A program made the translations under genes and the position numbers. A DNA stretch of 64,000 bases, from positions 110,288,004-110,352,003 of the forward strand of contig CP136064.1 in the NCBI GenBank assembly GCA_032622095.1. The letters are read 5' to 3'. Numbering within the stretch: position 1 is the first letter of the stretch; each line of letters starts with the position of its first letter. The notes under the pieces were generated by a model that searched no databases, was not told where the DNA came from, and saw only the letters and a program-made list of their open reading frames with translations. Below are positions 47,034 through 58,329 of this stretch, one piece after another. The DNA is from Siphonodentalium dalli. Its lineage: Eukaryota; Mollusca; Scaphopoda; Gadilida; Siphonodentaliidae.

Positions 47034-47406
47034 TATGGGAGGCCAAATTCACATTTATTAATAATTGTGCTTCAGCGCAATTCAATTGCAATTCAGTCCA
47101 ATTCAATTGCGCTTCAGCGCAATTAATTATATATATATATGGCTAAACCCCCCAGTTAATTAATGAATAAATCGAATAAAAATTAATTGCGCTTCAGCGC
47201 AATTATTTTCCCATATATGGGAACCCCCAGTTAATTAATGGAATATCCTATCTATTCAGGGATGTAAGCTTGTAACAATAATTGCGCTTCAGCGCAATTC
47301 AATTGCGCTTCAGCGCAATTAATATTAATCAAGCTGGATTGCGCTTCAGCGCAATTGAATTGCGCTTCAGTGCAATTATTAATAAATGTGAATTTGGCCT
47401 CCCATA
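47034..47406. mobile_element. MITE of 373 bp with seven 20-bp hairpin repeats
   Basis: Perfect 34-bp terminal inverted repeats start TATGGGAGGCCAAATTCACA and end with the complement at 47406. GAAGTA flanks both sides (47028-47033 and 47407-47412), and removing the insert restores the RT frame exactly. Inside, 'AATTGCGCTTCAGCGCAATT' or a one-base variant recurs at 47063, 47105, 47185, 47280, 47301, 47337 and 47358. Each copy is an 8-bp stem (AATTGCGC/GCGCAATT) with a TTCA loop, in the same orientation. 'CCCCAGTTAATTAATG' also occurs twice (47149, 47226). Perfect ends imply recent insertion. Confidence 0.92.
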
Positions 47407-48510
47407 GAAGTAAGACTAAATGCATTATTTTCAACAAAACAGGCAGACTGGATAATACAAAATTTTATTACAAGGGCGAGACTTTTGAAAATTCTCATAC
47501 ATATACATACCTGGGAATAACATTTAATTGTAATTGGGGGTTTGCAAGGGCCAAGCAGGATGTGTATGCCAAGGGTCTTAGAGCTTATTTTAAATTTAGT
47601 AAATCCTTCAATGATAGTAAGCCAAAATTCAGTACACTTTGTCATGTCTTTGATCATACATTTAAGCCAGTCATTATGTATGGATCTGAGATTTGGGGTT
47701 ACTCCGAAAATTATCTACTCCTGAAAACATCATGTAATATTACGGACCATATGCGATATTTACTCCGACTATGTGATACATTCAAGCCAGAACGAATACA
47801 AGTTAAGATGTGCAAATATTTTCTTGGACTCAGACAAAAATCATCAAACTTGGCAGCTATGGGACATACCGGCAGATATCCACTTATTCTGACCGTACTC
47901 CACAATATGATTAAATACTACAAGACTATTAAGAATACTGATGATCTTCTTCTTAAATGTGCTTACAATGAATCATCAGAACTAGCAAAAAATGGTAAAA
48001 AATCGTGGGTAGGATTTGTAACCACATTGCTGGAATTTCTAGAGATGAACAATAAGGACAATTCTTTAGTAAAGCACGAAGAGAGTTCAAAAACTCTGAC
48101 CAAACTAATATATATATACAATAGTATATGGAATCAGGATGTGTTCAACGACAATAGAAGTAAAAAGGTCAGAAAAATAAATTAAGAACATACAGGACGT
48201 TTAAGCCACAATTTGGCACAGAGCCCTACACAACCTGGGGCAATGGAATGGAGAGGCACGTGCTAACTCGTTTTAGGGCTAGTTCACACAGCTTGGAAAT
48301 TGAGAAGTTTAGATATTTAGGTATTGATGCAGATAAAAGATTGTGCGAATTCTGTAAACTAGAAGTTGGAGACTAGCAGCACTTCATGACGAAATGTCCA
48401 ATGCTAGAGAATGTGCGGAAGGCTCTTTTAGATGATAGCAATAAGTTCATATGGTTCATGAGCTCCGAGGACACCTCTGTAATGAAATGGCTAATTCATT
48501 TACTGATATC
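47407..48510 (+). pseudogene. C-terminal half of element E polyprotein
   Basis: Continuation of the RT frame after the MITE. The thumb/connection-like region is open to TAA at 48183-48185. The last ~100 codons, including the zinc-binding CEFCKLEV...HFMTKC tail, lie beyond this stop and another TAG near 48375. Lesions: TAG 47009, MITE insertion, TAA 48183 and TAG about 48375. Confidence 0.75.
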
Positions 48511-48843
48511 GCTATTTTCTGCTAGGTCCCTAATTCTGACTGACACTCCAGCAAGCAAAGTTTGAGGAAAAAACCAATACCTTGGCATACATACGCTGCA
48601 AACCTTTATTGTCTTATAAATTGTTCCTGATCAATATATATGTTATTACACCTTACATTGTTCCGTATAGCACTGAAATTCAGTGTGATGTCTCTGTCCC
48701 ATTTTATTATTGTTTCCAATTGTACAAGTAGTACTTAACTCTCAATCATCAAAATCATAATTGTTTTTTTATTTGGTATACTGTGTATTGTATATCACCC
48801 TAATTCACTGCACGTGAAAGCGCCTATGATTGGCAAATAAAGT

Positions 48844-48886
48844 TATTCTATTCTATTCTATTCTATTCTGTTCCATTCTATTCTAT
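48844..48886 (+). repeat. (TTCTA)n microsatellite tail of element E
   Basis: About eight TTCTA units, two altered, directly after AATAAAG. Short tandem tails of this sort close many CR1/L2/RTE-type 3' ends. Confidence 0.85.
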
Positions 48887-49490
48887 GCAGACTCGCTGAG
48901 CAAGATATAGAAAAAATCGAGTTAAGAAGCAGAGAATACCTATGGAAAATTCATACCATAAGGACAGGTCTATTAGGAGCGAGATTATTGTAGGAGACCC
49001 TGTATCAGTACTACTAACTGCCGTAATCTGCTCTGGATGTGTTCTCCAAATCTATTCAAACAGACAAGGATGGATAACTCTAAAATCAAGTGGTAATTTT
49101 AACGCAATTTTGACTGAGTTCTGGGCCAGATAGTATTCCCGATAATGAAAAATAATATATTTCTAAAATCGATATCTAACAAATCTGAGCTTTGATGGGT
49201 GACTTCCTCGACTCGAATCAAATATTTTTGACCCCCGAAGCCATTGAAATAGTAATTGAGAGGAGTTTTATCGGGTTGAGTACCTTTAATTGTCAAATAT
49301 AGTATACAATTGGCCAAAACCTGTTGTTTATCAACATTTTATTGAACGAAATTTTGTCGATTTGTCAAATATATAACACCATTTGAAGCACATATAATAT
49401 CATATTAGAGTTATCCATCTTCATCCACAATTTGGTCCGAGACAGTCGGTTCGTTGGCTTTTTCCCAGGCCGCCAAAAAGTACGGGTGGT
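48887..49490. repeat. Rearranged copy of the TTAA MITE family
   Basis: Contains 'GATGGATAACTCTAAAATCA' (49070) in one orientation and its complement with TCCATCTTCATCC (49418) in the other. GGGTTGAGTACCT|TTAA lies at 49274-49289. Two partial inverted copies of the family seen at 63121-63558 appear joined. 48887-49060 is unassigned. Confidence 0.55.
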
Positions 49491-51657
49491 GATCGAAATT
49501 CCTTACATGGCACTAATATGAATAATTTTGTCTTTGGGTCACATTACCTCGATAGTAGCAAATAACACAAAACTAAATGCAAAAAATGCTGAGACAAGGT
49601 TACTCAATGCGAGAAAATCCCCCTATATAAACACAACTGGTAAGCAGAGATGAAACTTGGAAACAACGATATATTTACAAACAAAAATCCTAAACGTGCA
49701 TGGAGTTGCAATTCAAGTGCACAATTCCACGAAAGCTTATTACTGTGTTGTATTAACAGGCCGTAATGTTTCCGAATCAGTTTGGTTCACCTGGATAACT
49801 TCCCTGAAAAAAAACTGTACTTCTCGGATGCATTCACAACTTTCCAAAAAATAAAATGGGATTCATACATATACCTTGAACAGAATCAATTCGTCAATAC
49901 AGTGCGCGACAAATTTCTCGATCCAAAGAACATCGCCCAACGAGACACAGAGATAACAAGAAAACCATAGTCAGAAATGGTAACGCCACCAAGATTATAG
50001 TATTACATATAAATAGAAATTAAAACAAAATACATAAAATATTTTGATAACAATTGTGTTTAAACAAGTAATCCTTCAAATTATTACTAACAAAGCAAGT
50101 AAACGACTGTGGGGTCACTCAACAGATTATAAAGACTTGGACTTAGTATACTGTAAATACTAAAATTTAAATGAGATAATTAAAAGATAAAATTTAGCAA
50201 GTAGCAAGTAGTAAAAGTTAATTTTCTCATTTAAATTTTGTTTTTGGTTAAATAAAGCAATAATTTAAATGTAACATTTGGTTTTAAAAAAATGATTGAC
50301 CGTGGCTCTTCCAATAATTGCGCGACTGACCTGGTCAATTGTTCTTAAGAAGTTGTTTTGAGAATTACTATGGAGGGAAATAGTTATGGCTGTGGCTTCG
50401 CAAGTAATTAACTTGCTGACGTGATGTTAACAAATCTGAACTCCAGTAAACCAAGGACGCTCCATACCAAATATAAGGTAAATTAATAATTCTTTAGAAG
50501 TTGTTTTAAGATTTACTATGGAGGGAAAGAATTGTGGTACTGGCTTCGCAACTATTTGACCTCATTGTAACAAATATAAATATTAGTCACTCAGGCAATA
50601 GATGTATCTATTCTGTATATTAAGTTATTGGGTCTTACGTGTCTTGAGATGTCTAAATAGTTTTCGATGGACAGATCGCACAAGGGACCCACGCCAATCT
50701 TCTCTGTTGGGATTCCAATTGTTGGCTTATTAAATATGCACATATGCTTAAGATACAGTCGCGCGCGAAGAACGCTCCCGTAAGTCGGGTTTTGGATCCC
50801 AGTTAATGAAAATATCATTGAAATAACCGGTTTCCCCCAATAAACATCCATATATTCAATATACATGTTTTGGGGCAGAATTAGGCAGTCCATATTGGAC
50901 GCCATCATGGAATTTATTTTGTTTTGTTTTAATTTTCACACATATTTATTTCGGCCAATTTGGCCGGTTACTTCATGTGAGTTTTTCATCTGACGTGTGT
51001 GTCGGAATAATGATATGGAGGATTTATGTAAATGTTAGCCCAAACTACATTTCCAAGTAACGATGGTTTTGTTATTTATTTTGAGGAATAATACCGCGTC
51101 AGATGAATTCAGCCCAAATATGTTAACAGTTGTCGTGTAAAACATTCGGCAGTAAGTTAGCGTTATTTAGTATTTGTGGATGTCCTTTAACATGGGGAAA
51201 ATAGACTACTGCGCTTGAACGAGCATGTGAATTGTCGTTTTTAATGTATAGCAACTTTATAATCAATAACAGAGGCATTCTCTGTCAAATAAGGTCGCTC
51301 TATTTACGATACCAATTGGGGAACTTTGTAAATTAAATTACGCGTAAACTTAACCTGCTGCAAATAGAAAAGGTGTCGGAATCGGCGTACTCGCCCCAGG
51401 GCTAACTCGCTCCAATGGCGCGTGCCAACTCGGAATAAAAGGCCAACTCGGAATAAAAGATGCATACGGGGTGTTATATGGCGTTTGGTCCGTTGTTTCT
51501 CAATGAATATTATTGAAATTTGGTGTATATGTCCGGGCTGGGACATGGAATACAACAACGTTTGAATTGTTTTTAAATTTACAAATTTGTTGATTTTGTT
51601 GATTTTGTTTTCGTTCTGAAACACACTATAAAGTGTATATAATATAATAACGAACAC
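49491..51657. other. Intergenic, one decayed dispersed repeat
   Basis: About 50330-50600 carries two remnants of the 8.5-kb-type repeat ('GAATTACTATGGAGGGAAA' and 'GATTTACTATGGAGGGAAAG', each followed by a GCTTCGCAA block). Elsewhere AT-rich, with no gene or RNA recognised. Confidence 0.5.
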
Positions 51658-51945
51658 GAGACATACATAATTTATAAACTGTTAACAAAAGATATCAAAT
51701 TCAATATATGACAAAGATGACTCAGTGGAGTTTATAAAGTGAACATAAAAACATTGAGGTAAGAATCTTTTTAAGGAATGCAACTTTATTTAATGATAAT
51801 AAACACATAAATTAAAATAAAAACATGAGACATACATGATTTATAAACTGTTAACAAAAGATATCAAACTCAATACATGACAAAGATGACTCAGTGAAGT
51901 TTATAAAGTGAACATAAAAATATTAAGGTAAAAATCTTTTTAAGC
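51658..51945 (+). repeat. Tandem duplication, 169-bp period
   Basis: 51658-51775 and 51827-51945 are nearly identical ('TTTATAAACTGTTAACAAAA', 'GACAAAGATGACTCAGTG', 'GTTTATAAAGTGAACATAAA'). They differ at only a few bases, so the duplication is recent. Confidence 0.88.
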
Positions 51946-52403
51946 ATTACTAAACCGTTTAGCACAGTCCACTTCACTCATCCGATCATCACTAAACTTC
52001 ATATTTATCTTGATATTCATCTATCAGATGAGAGCTATCAAATTTTTTTTAATTTTATAGGAAAAAATGGTCGCCAGCGGCCATATGGCATTTACGTTAT
52101 ATGTTATCGCGTCATGTCGATATCTAGTATTACTTAGAAATTTCACCTTTCCAGATTCATAATTGCTCCATTGACTGTAACAGATGGAATTATTCCCCTC
52201 TTCGGATAGAGTGTCACTGAAACTTTATTTTGTCAGACTGTCTGTATAGTCACTGATTATATATGGCAATAATCTGTAATAAGATGTAGCACTATTTTAT
52301 TTTATATTTACATGCAGTGCTGTTTTTATACAACAATTCTAATCCCCCCTAGATCATCATGTGATCGACCATACATCGCGCGAGGACCTGGTTGAATTAA
52401 GGG
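51946..52403. other. Intergenic, nothing recognised
   Basis: Sequence between the tandem duplication and the tail of element F. 'ATGGTCGCCAGCGGCCATAT' near 52068 is a faint echo of the satellite core. Confidence 0.5.
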
Positions 52404-52749
52404 TTTTTTTTTGGAAAACTTCTGTTTGTTTGAACATATTTATTGTGACCCACAAATACATGGAATAATTTACAAACAGAATATATGGATGATGTTGTGG
52501 GTGCACAGGGGATCGGAGCACAAGTTACGAAACTTAGTGAAGCTCCTCTCCCCTGGCGTTCAGCTGCTGATGAATTCAAGTCGATGGTTTTGGTTTTGCT
52601 GGAATGAAAGTTTTGTTGTTATTTGTGTGGGAGACGGTGTCCCATGTGATCGGCTATGTATACATAGAGGAACCGGCTCCCAATCAAACACATGTAGGTT
52701 GTATTTGTGGCTGTGGCAGTGGCAGTGGGCGGAGTCAATGGAATAATGA

Positions 52750-55577
52750 TTACTGAAATCGGTCTGTGAAAATGATGAATGATTGTACTGTCTCGAATAA
52801 TCGCCTGTTCAAGGTGTCGCTAATTTCGGGTATGCCAAAGAGAATATCTTTAATACTGGTGATGACCACTTTATGCTCATCTAGTCGTGTCCACATACGG
52901 TTCCTTGCTTCTGTGTAGAAAGGACATTCGAAGAAAAAATGGCTTGCGTCTTCACATTGGTTACCGCAGGAGCAACACGGGCTTGAGGATATGTAATTTT
53001 TAAATTTATCGAAGTTGAGATCGCTGCAGTTGTTTCGGAGCCTACATTGCAAAATATTTGATGTTCTCCGCCCGACATTGTAGTAAGAAGGGGGTCTTAT
53101 TGATGTCTCTTCTATGCGTAAATTATTATACATATTAGCAAGTATTTCGTCCTTAGTTGGTTCTGATGTGGGGTCTGTGAGTTTTTTTGCATCAGTTGTT
53201 ATTTTGCACGATACATTCCATTCAGCAATCATAGTTGGGAGGAAACTTGATTTAAAGTGAGTTGTGTTCGTGGAGTAGTTGACGTATCGTAACGGATTTC
53301 TAATTGGGTATCTACATGATTCCCCAACGGTAAGAGGCAAAAGTTTCGTTATGAAGGGAGGGGCCTTATTGTCCAATATTTTATGCCACATGCGCGTTTT
53401 ATGTAATTTACGTCTTTCGTTGAGGGGAGGCCATCCAAGTTCACCCAGTACTCTCGCTTCTGAGGCAGATCGGGTCAGGCCAGTTATTATTCTACCACCG
53501 TCGATATATAGACGGTCGAGCTTTTGGAGTAAGCAGTCAGGGGCGTTATCCCAAATTATGTCACCATATTCCATTATTGGGAGTATATATGTTTTGAACA
53601 TTATCTCGATCGTCTGTCGGTTTACTTGGAATTTGATCTTCCTGAGTTGTGACAATCTACTGGCAACTCTTTTGCAAATAGTATTTATTTGGGTGTCCCA
53701 ATGTAGATTTGATTGGATAGAAACGCCAAGATGGGTGTGAAGAGTTACTTGTTGAATCGCATCGTTGTCGAGATCTAAATCGAGGGAATCGTCAGAGGGG
53801 GTCAGTGAAAATACCATAGACTTTGTTTTTTCTGCATTAAAGGTTACCATCCATTGTTTTGACCACCGATTCACTCTTTCAAGGTCATCATAGAGTTCGC
53901 GAGCACAATCATCGGGTGATGTTTGGGCAGTAAAGAAGCAAGTATCATCCGCGTACATTCGAGTGAGTGATTGGATCGTTGTTGCGAGGTCGTTAATGTA
54001 AGTCAAAAATAGAAAGGGTCCGAGGACAGATCCTTGTGGAACACCTGCCGATATCGTCTGATAGTCAGAGAATGTAATTCCTATTTGAACGCACTGTGAT
54101 CTATTAGAGAGATAACTGTGTATCCATTTGTGTATATTCCCGGTTACTCCGTTTTGCTCCAACTTGAATAACAACCCCCTGTGCCAGACTCTCTCAAATG
54201 CTTTGGAAATATCGCAGAAAATTGCAGACGTATTTAACTTCTCATCGAGTGCCTGGCACAGGGTGTGGTATATCTCAAGTAGCTGAACAGTGGTGCTGTG
54301 GCCTGATACAAATCCTGATTGGTATTGGAATAGTATATTGTTCTTACTGAAATGAGCGGATAAATATTTCAGTACTATTTTCTCCAAGAGCTTGCTGACG
54401 CATGGAAGTAGAGATATTGGGCGATAGTTTTTGCAGTTGGATCTGTCGTTTTTCTTATAAATAGAAATGACATTTGCTTGTTTCCATTTATTAGGAAATG
54501 CGCACGATTCAAGAGATTTCTTAAATAGAATTCTGAGAGGAATGGCAATAGCTGGGCTTGTTTTCTGCAGCATTCTAACTGTGATGCCGTCATGGCCTGA
54601 CGCTTTGTTTGGTTTCATACTCGCAATTGCCGAAGTGATGTCGTCGAGAGTGAAGTCAATTTCAGTTATCGTATCATTACATTTTTGTGTGAACACCGGT
54701 AGATTGCAAGAGGAATCGTCGAGGAATGAGTTAGCAATGAAGGCATTATTAAGCATCGATGCTTTGGTTTGATCGTCAGTTTCAAGATTGCCATCATAAT
54801 CAATGAGATGGGGGATAGCGTCTTTATGTTTGTTTTGCATAATTTCGTTGATGCTATGCCAAAAATATTTTGGGGAAGGTTGGTCTTTGACCGTATTCTG
54901 GAGATGTTCCTCGTATTGGGCCCTTGCGTACTTTTTCATATTGTTGACCGTGTTTCGAACTTTTTTGAATTTCGCCCAGTCTATGTCCTTTTTGGATTTT
55001 ATCGCAATCTTACGTAGCCTGTCTCTTCTTCGAATCATCGATCGTAATTCTGATGTGAACCAATGTTTGTCTTTGGGCCTGATCAATATTTTAGATTGAG
55101 GAACAGTTTGATCCATAATTTCAAGGAATTTCGAAGTAAAAATTTCAGTCGCTGTGTCAATATTTGGGGCTATTTCAATTGAGCGTAACCATTCTGGGTC
55201 GCGGATGAGTTCCATTGCTTGTTCATAATTGCCTTTTTCGTAGTTTCTGACCAATCGAGAAAATGGACCATTATTGCTATTCTCGTATTTCAAATAAGCT
55301 ATTACCGCATAGTGATCTGAGATAGATCTGCCGAAGTCAATCACTTCTGATTCACATGATGTGACAGTGCTGTTCACTATGATGGGGTCGAGAAGTGTCG
55401 ATGTTGTCGATGTAACTCTGGTTGGAGTTTTAATGATGTCCCGAAGGCTATAGTAGGAAATTATTTCATTGATTTTTGAGGATGGGTCCAAGGCATTAGA
55501 ATTAAAGTCACCAGTTACAACCATGGGTATATTAAGATCTAGTGCATCCGCTATAGACTGATCAAGTAGTTCCCAGA
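52750..55577 (-). CDS. Element F endonuclease C-term, RT and zinc tail, intact frame
   Basis: Uninterrupted frame; from the first Met (55524) it is 924 codons, and it stays open upstream to the insertion (LWELLDQSIADALDLN). Residues 1-8 VVTGDFN and 69-71 SDH are the C-terminal endonuclease motifs. RT spans about 290-590, with NYRPISLL (366-373), CDISKAFERVWH (437-448), AGVPQGSVLGP (493-503) and catalytic YADD (524-527). HLGVSIQ (598-604) follows the RT. The C-terminus has a Cys/His cluster CCSCGNQCEDASHFFFEC (850-867). It would copy element RNA at a nicked target. No stop or frameshift, but it is uncoupled from its endonuclease N-terminus, so this copy is not functional on its own. Confidence 0.9.
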
Positions 55578-55580
55578 GGC

Positions 55581-57418
55581 GTTATTTCGCTAAAATCCGA
55601 TTCGGATTCTGGATCCAGATTACAGATTTGTCCCCGTACGACTTGGTTCGGCAAAAGAACAGACCACAAATTTCCAGAATCAGTAAACGAACAGACCGTA
55701 ATCCTAATTTCGTGGGAATCCGATAGGGATTCGGATTCCGATTACGGACTCAAATGTTCGTAATGTAAACAAACCGAGATTTCGCCACCTCAGAGTTTAA
55801 AAACACAATAAAACATAAGAATCCGTCTCTTGTGTACAAATTATTGCAGAATATAAACGATCTATATCAAAGAATTTTAAATGCGGAGACAAATTTGTTT
55901 TATTGAATGTAAACTGGGAGAATATTACTGAAATTAGCCAAATAATAACGCTATTGATAGTAACGCTGGGGGAGCACTTCGGTTGATGGCAAATCATTGA
56001 TTGTCACTTTCATATGTCCATTTCATAATTCCATCCTTAAAATACCGCCCGAACGCATGTCGATTTCGAATTCGGCGGATACGTCACCATTGACCGAATT
56101 CATATGAACCTGCATGGATATGTCTTCTGCTGTGTTCGTTATTATAATGTTTCTTCTTATTCAAGAAATAGTAGGATTATATGGTATCGATGGATTATCA
56201 GATACACGTATGTACTATCATCTAGTCTTAAAGTTATAGCAATTTTAACATGTTTTGTTTCGTTAAATGCAGTCGTTTTGCGCAATAGTCTCTGTATAGA
56301 CAACAGACACATGTTCTAGGGACGTGGCTAGAAGTTTCCTCAAATTTCCGGCCAACTGCACCCCCCCCCCCCCATTGAACCAAACATCAATCTCACAGGT
56401 TCGCAGAATTCAATTTGCTCTCCTTGGAAATATCCAATCTGACAAACACTAAGATTGGAAAATTACCAACTTTTACTGGTTGAAAAAAATCAAACAATGA
56501 GAACAATGCCAACCTATATATGGTGTCAAATTAATGTCCAACTAATGTTGTGTCATGCATGAAATTTCCGACTGCTGGAATGTACCAAAGTTTAGTTTAG
56601 ATATATTTATTTCAAATATATGTCAAATTTAGATAACACATGATATATAACACATACATTTGTTTATACATACAAAGGAATTGGGGGACAAGTACTGACT
56701 CACTTAAGGGTACCCCCTCTCCCATATGTTATTACACTGAAAAACTAAATAATTAGTAATGGCAAAGCAACATGACTACAAAAACAAGTTGAACATATAT
56801 ACAGATCACTGGACACCCCCTCTCTCGAGTTAGTCATAAGTTTGTATATGTATTTATTTAAAATCGGGTTTGTTTGTTGCGTTTGTTGGCTTGTACGTAT
56901 CATTATTTGAAACAGTTAGTCAAAATAATCCTGATTTTCCTCACGTATGAATGACTGCACAGCTTAGCAAATCGTACCAAAGTTCGGGGTGGGGGTCGAG
57001 ACACCCAATCAACCCCTGTCGTCACGTCCCTGTTCAACTGACAAGTTCCGTGTGTTCTTCACAACATCTTCGGAATTTGATTCAGGAGGCCTAGAGCTGT
57101 CATGTTTAGATATGCTTGCCAATTTGCCATCATCAATAAACACACTTTAACTTGAAAAAAAGATGCGATTAAGTCGGATTGGCAGCAAATTATGTGCCGT
57201 GTATACACACATAGAAGAACAGCATGACTTTCACAACAAACATGCACTTTATAAATATAAGATACAAATGATACTTGTGTCAAATACATGAGCCATGTTT
57301 GACGCTGGGGGAGAGTTTGGGAGACCACGTGGATTTCAAAATCTGACCTAGAATCCGAAATTAGCTCCGCCCCCCGTAATCGGCTTTGGATTCTCAATCC
57401 GGATTTTAGCGAAATTAC
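55581..57418. mobile_element. 1.84-kb TIR element inserted in retrotransposon F
   Basis: Ends GTTATTTCGCTAAAATCCG and the inverse of GTAATTTCGCTAAAATCCG (18 of 19 match). GGC flanks both sides (55578-55580, 57419-57421), a possible 3-bp target duplication. Subterminal GGATTC/GAATCC motifs cluster near both ends (for example 55705-55745 and 57340-57400). A 16-C run lies near 56360. No frame longer than ~110 codons, so it is non-autonomous. The host frame is not cleanly restored by removing GGC, so the exact boundary is uncertain. Confidence 0.8.
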
Positions 57419-57421
57419 GGC

Positions 57422-57986
57422 TCAGTATCGCTCGTGACAGAATTGGTCAGAGCGATATGACACACATAAAAGATAGTTTGAAGATCTGCACCTCAGTTTG
57501 AACCACAGGACTGAGTCATCGAATTCGAGAGAGGGCATACGTTCGAAGATCAGGTGATTTGCGAAATAAACGGCAATACCTCCCCCGTAGCTCGAACCGT
57601 CATGTCTTACTGGATCAGAGAACCCTTCTAGCTGTATGTTCGTTGTTGGAAATGTTGCGTCAATGTGGGTTTCGGTGAAACATAATATATCATGGTCGTC
57701 GATTTCATCGAATATTTTAAACAGTTTATTTCGGATACTTCGTATGTTCAAGTGGAAAATAGAGACGGAGTGATTGTCTGAGTGGACCTGGCCATTATCA
57801 GGGCCGGGGTTCAATTCTAGGGAACCGCTGCATACCAAGAGTGTTGTTAATAGTAATATTAATCTAATTGAGCTAATCCCGAAAGCGAGTTTAATGATAC
57901 GACATTTGGGGAGCGATGGCGTTTTCTGTGAACCGTTTCGTCTAGAAAATTGGAAGGTCCCTATTGTTATTGTTATTCTGTCCTCA
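57422..57986 (-). pseudogene. Element F endonuclease N-terminus with 2A-like motif
   Basis: Open from after a TAG near 57987. It encodes a hydrophobic stretch (RLILLLTTLLVCSG) followed at once by SLELNPGPD, then the AP-endonuclease start FHLNIRSIRNK, CFTETHID and GGGIAVYF. It ends near the insertion at a TGA (CHERY stop), where Trp would be expected. NPGP preceded by a hydrophobic leader matches the 2A-like N-termini described in some CR1/L2-type elements, but the usual D-V/I-E is S-L-E here. No Met start was chosen with confidence. Confidence 0.8.
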
Positions 57987-58329
57987 AGCTAGATTATACT
58001 TATGACATTTAATGGCATGTTTCTAACGTGGAGGGTTAGATATGCTTGAGACACCACCACTCTTCAATTCACACCAAGTTATCAGCTGTCATATTCGGAT
58101 ATTAGAACCCATAGCCATGATATATGGTTTATTTTGTGTATACTAGTAATATTGTTATTTTCAGTACCTTTATATACCAATACTGTGTATAACAATGCAT
58201 ATAAATTAATCCATGTATACATGTATATTGATTCAACGGATTCAGTGGTTTTGTCCATCAGTCTATCAAATTTGCGGGGAAAACATGGCCACAACCAGTA
58301 CACCCTGTTAAATTTCGAATTTGAATCAA
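57987..58329. other. Upstream of element F, nothing recognised
   Basis: May include the 5' UTR of the retrotransposon. No coding or repeat boundary could be fixed. Confidence 0.45.

Larger units (their letters stand above)
45886..48886 (+). mobile_element. Non-LTR retrotransposon E, 5'-truncated, with MITE insert
   Basis: Begins in the pre-RT linker. Its RT (YADD at 46925-46936) is split after LNINRS by the MITE 47034-47406 and resumes KTKCIIFNKTGR. YTYLGITFN and VIMYGSEIWGY follow, then a stop at 48185 and a Cys/His tail (CEFCKLEVGD, then a TAG, then QHFMTKCP). The 3' UTR ends in (TTCTA)n at 48844-48886. Confidence 0.83.
52404..57986 (-). mobile_element. Non-LTR retrotransposon F, near full-length coding, split
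   Basis: The 3' end is at the low-coordinate side: a poly-A-like tail at 52404-52412 and an AATAAA on the minus strand near 52440, then the long RT frame 55577-52750. A 1.84-kb TIR insertion lies at 55581-57418, and the endonuclease N-terminus at 57986-57422. This is the least damaged non-LTR copy in the window. The 5' boundary beyond 57986 is not clear. Confidence 0.85.

Noticed and set aside
47105-47377. Hairpin repeats as a chain of tRNA- or terminator-like elements
   Set aside because: 20-bp stems with 4-nt loops and no T-runs or tRNA features. They sit inside a transposon, not after genes.
53279-55099. Plus-strand frames of 82-153 codons opposite the long RT frame
   Set aside because: Antisense shadows of the 924-codon RT frame.
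57422-57986. A functional 2A ribosome-skipping site
   Set aside because: NPGP is present but the D-V/I-E preceding it is S-L-E, so function cannot be claimed. Kept only as 2A-like.
57774-57992. 72-codon plus-strand frame over the endonuclease start
   Set aside because: It is antisense to the clearly conserved 2A-like/endonuclease frame of element F.
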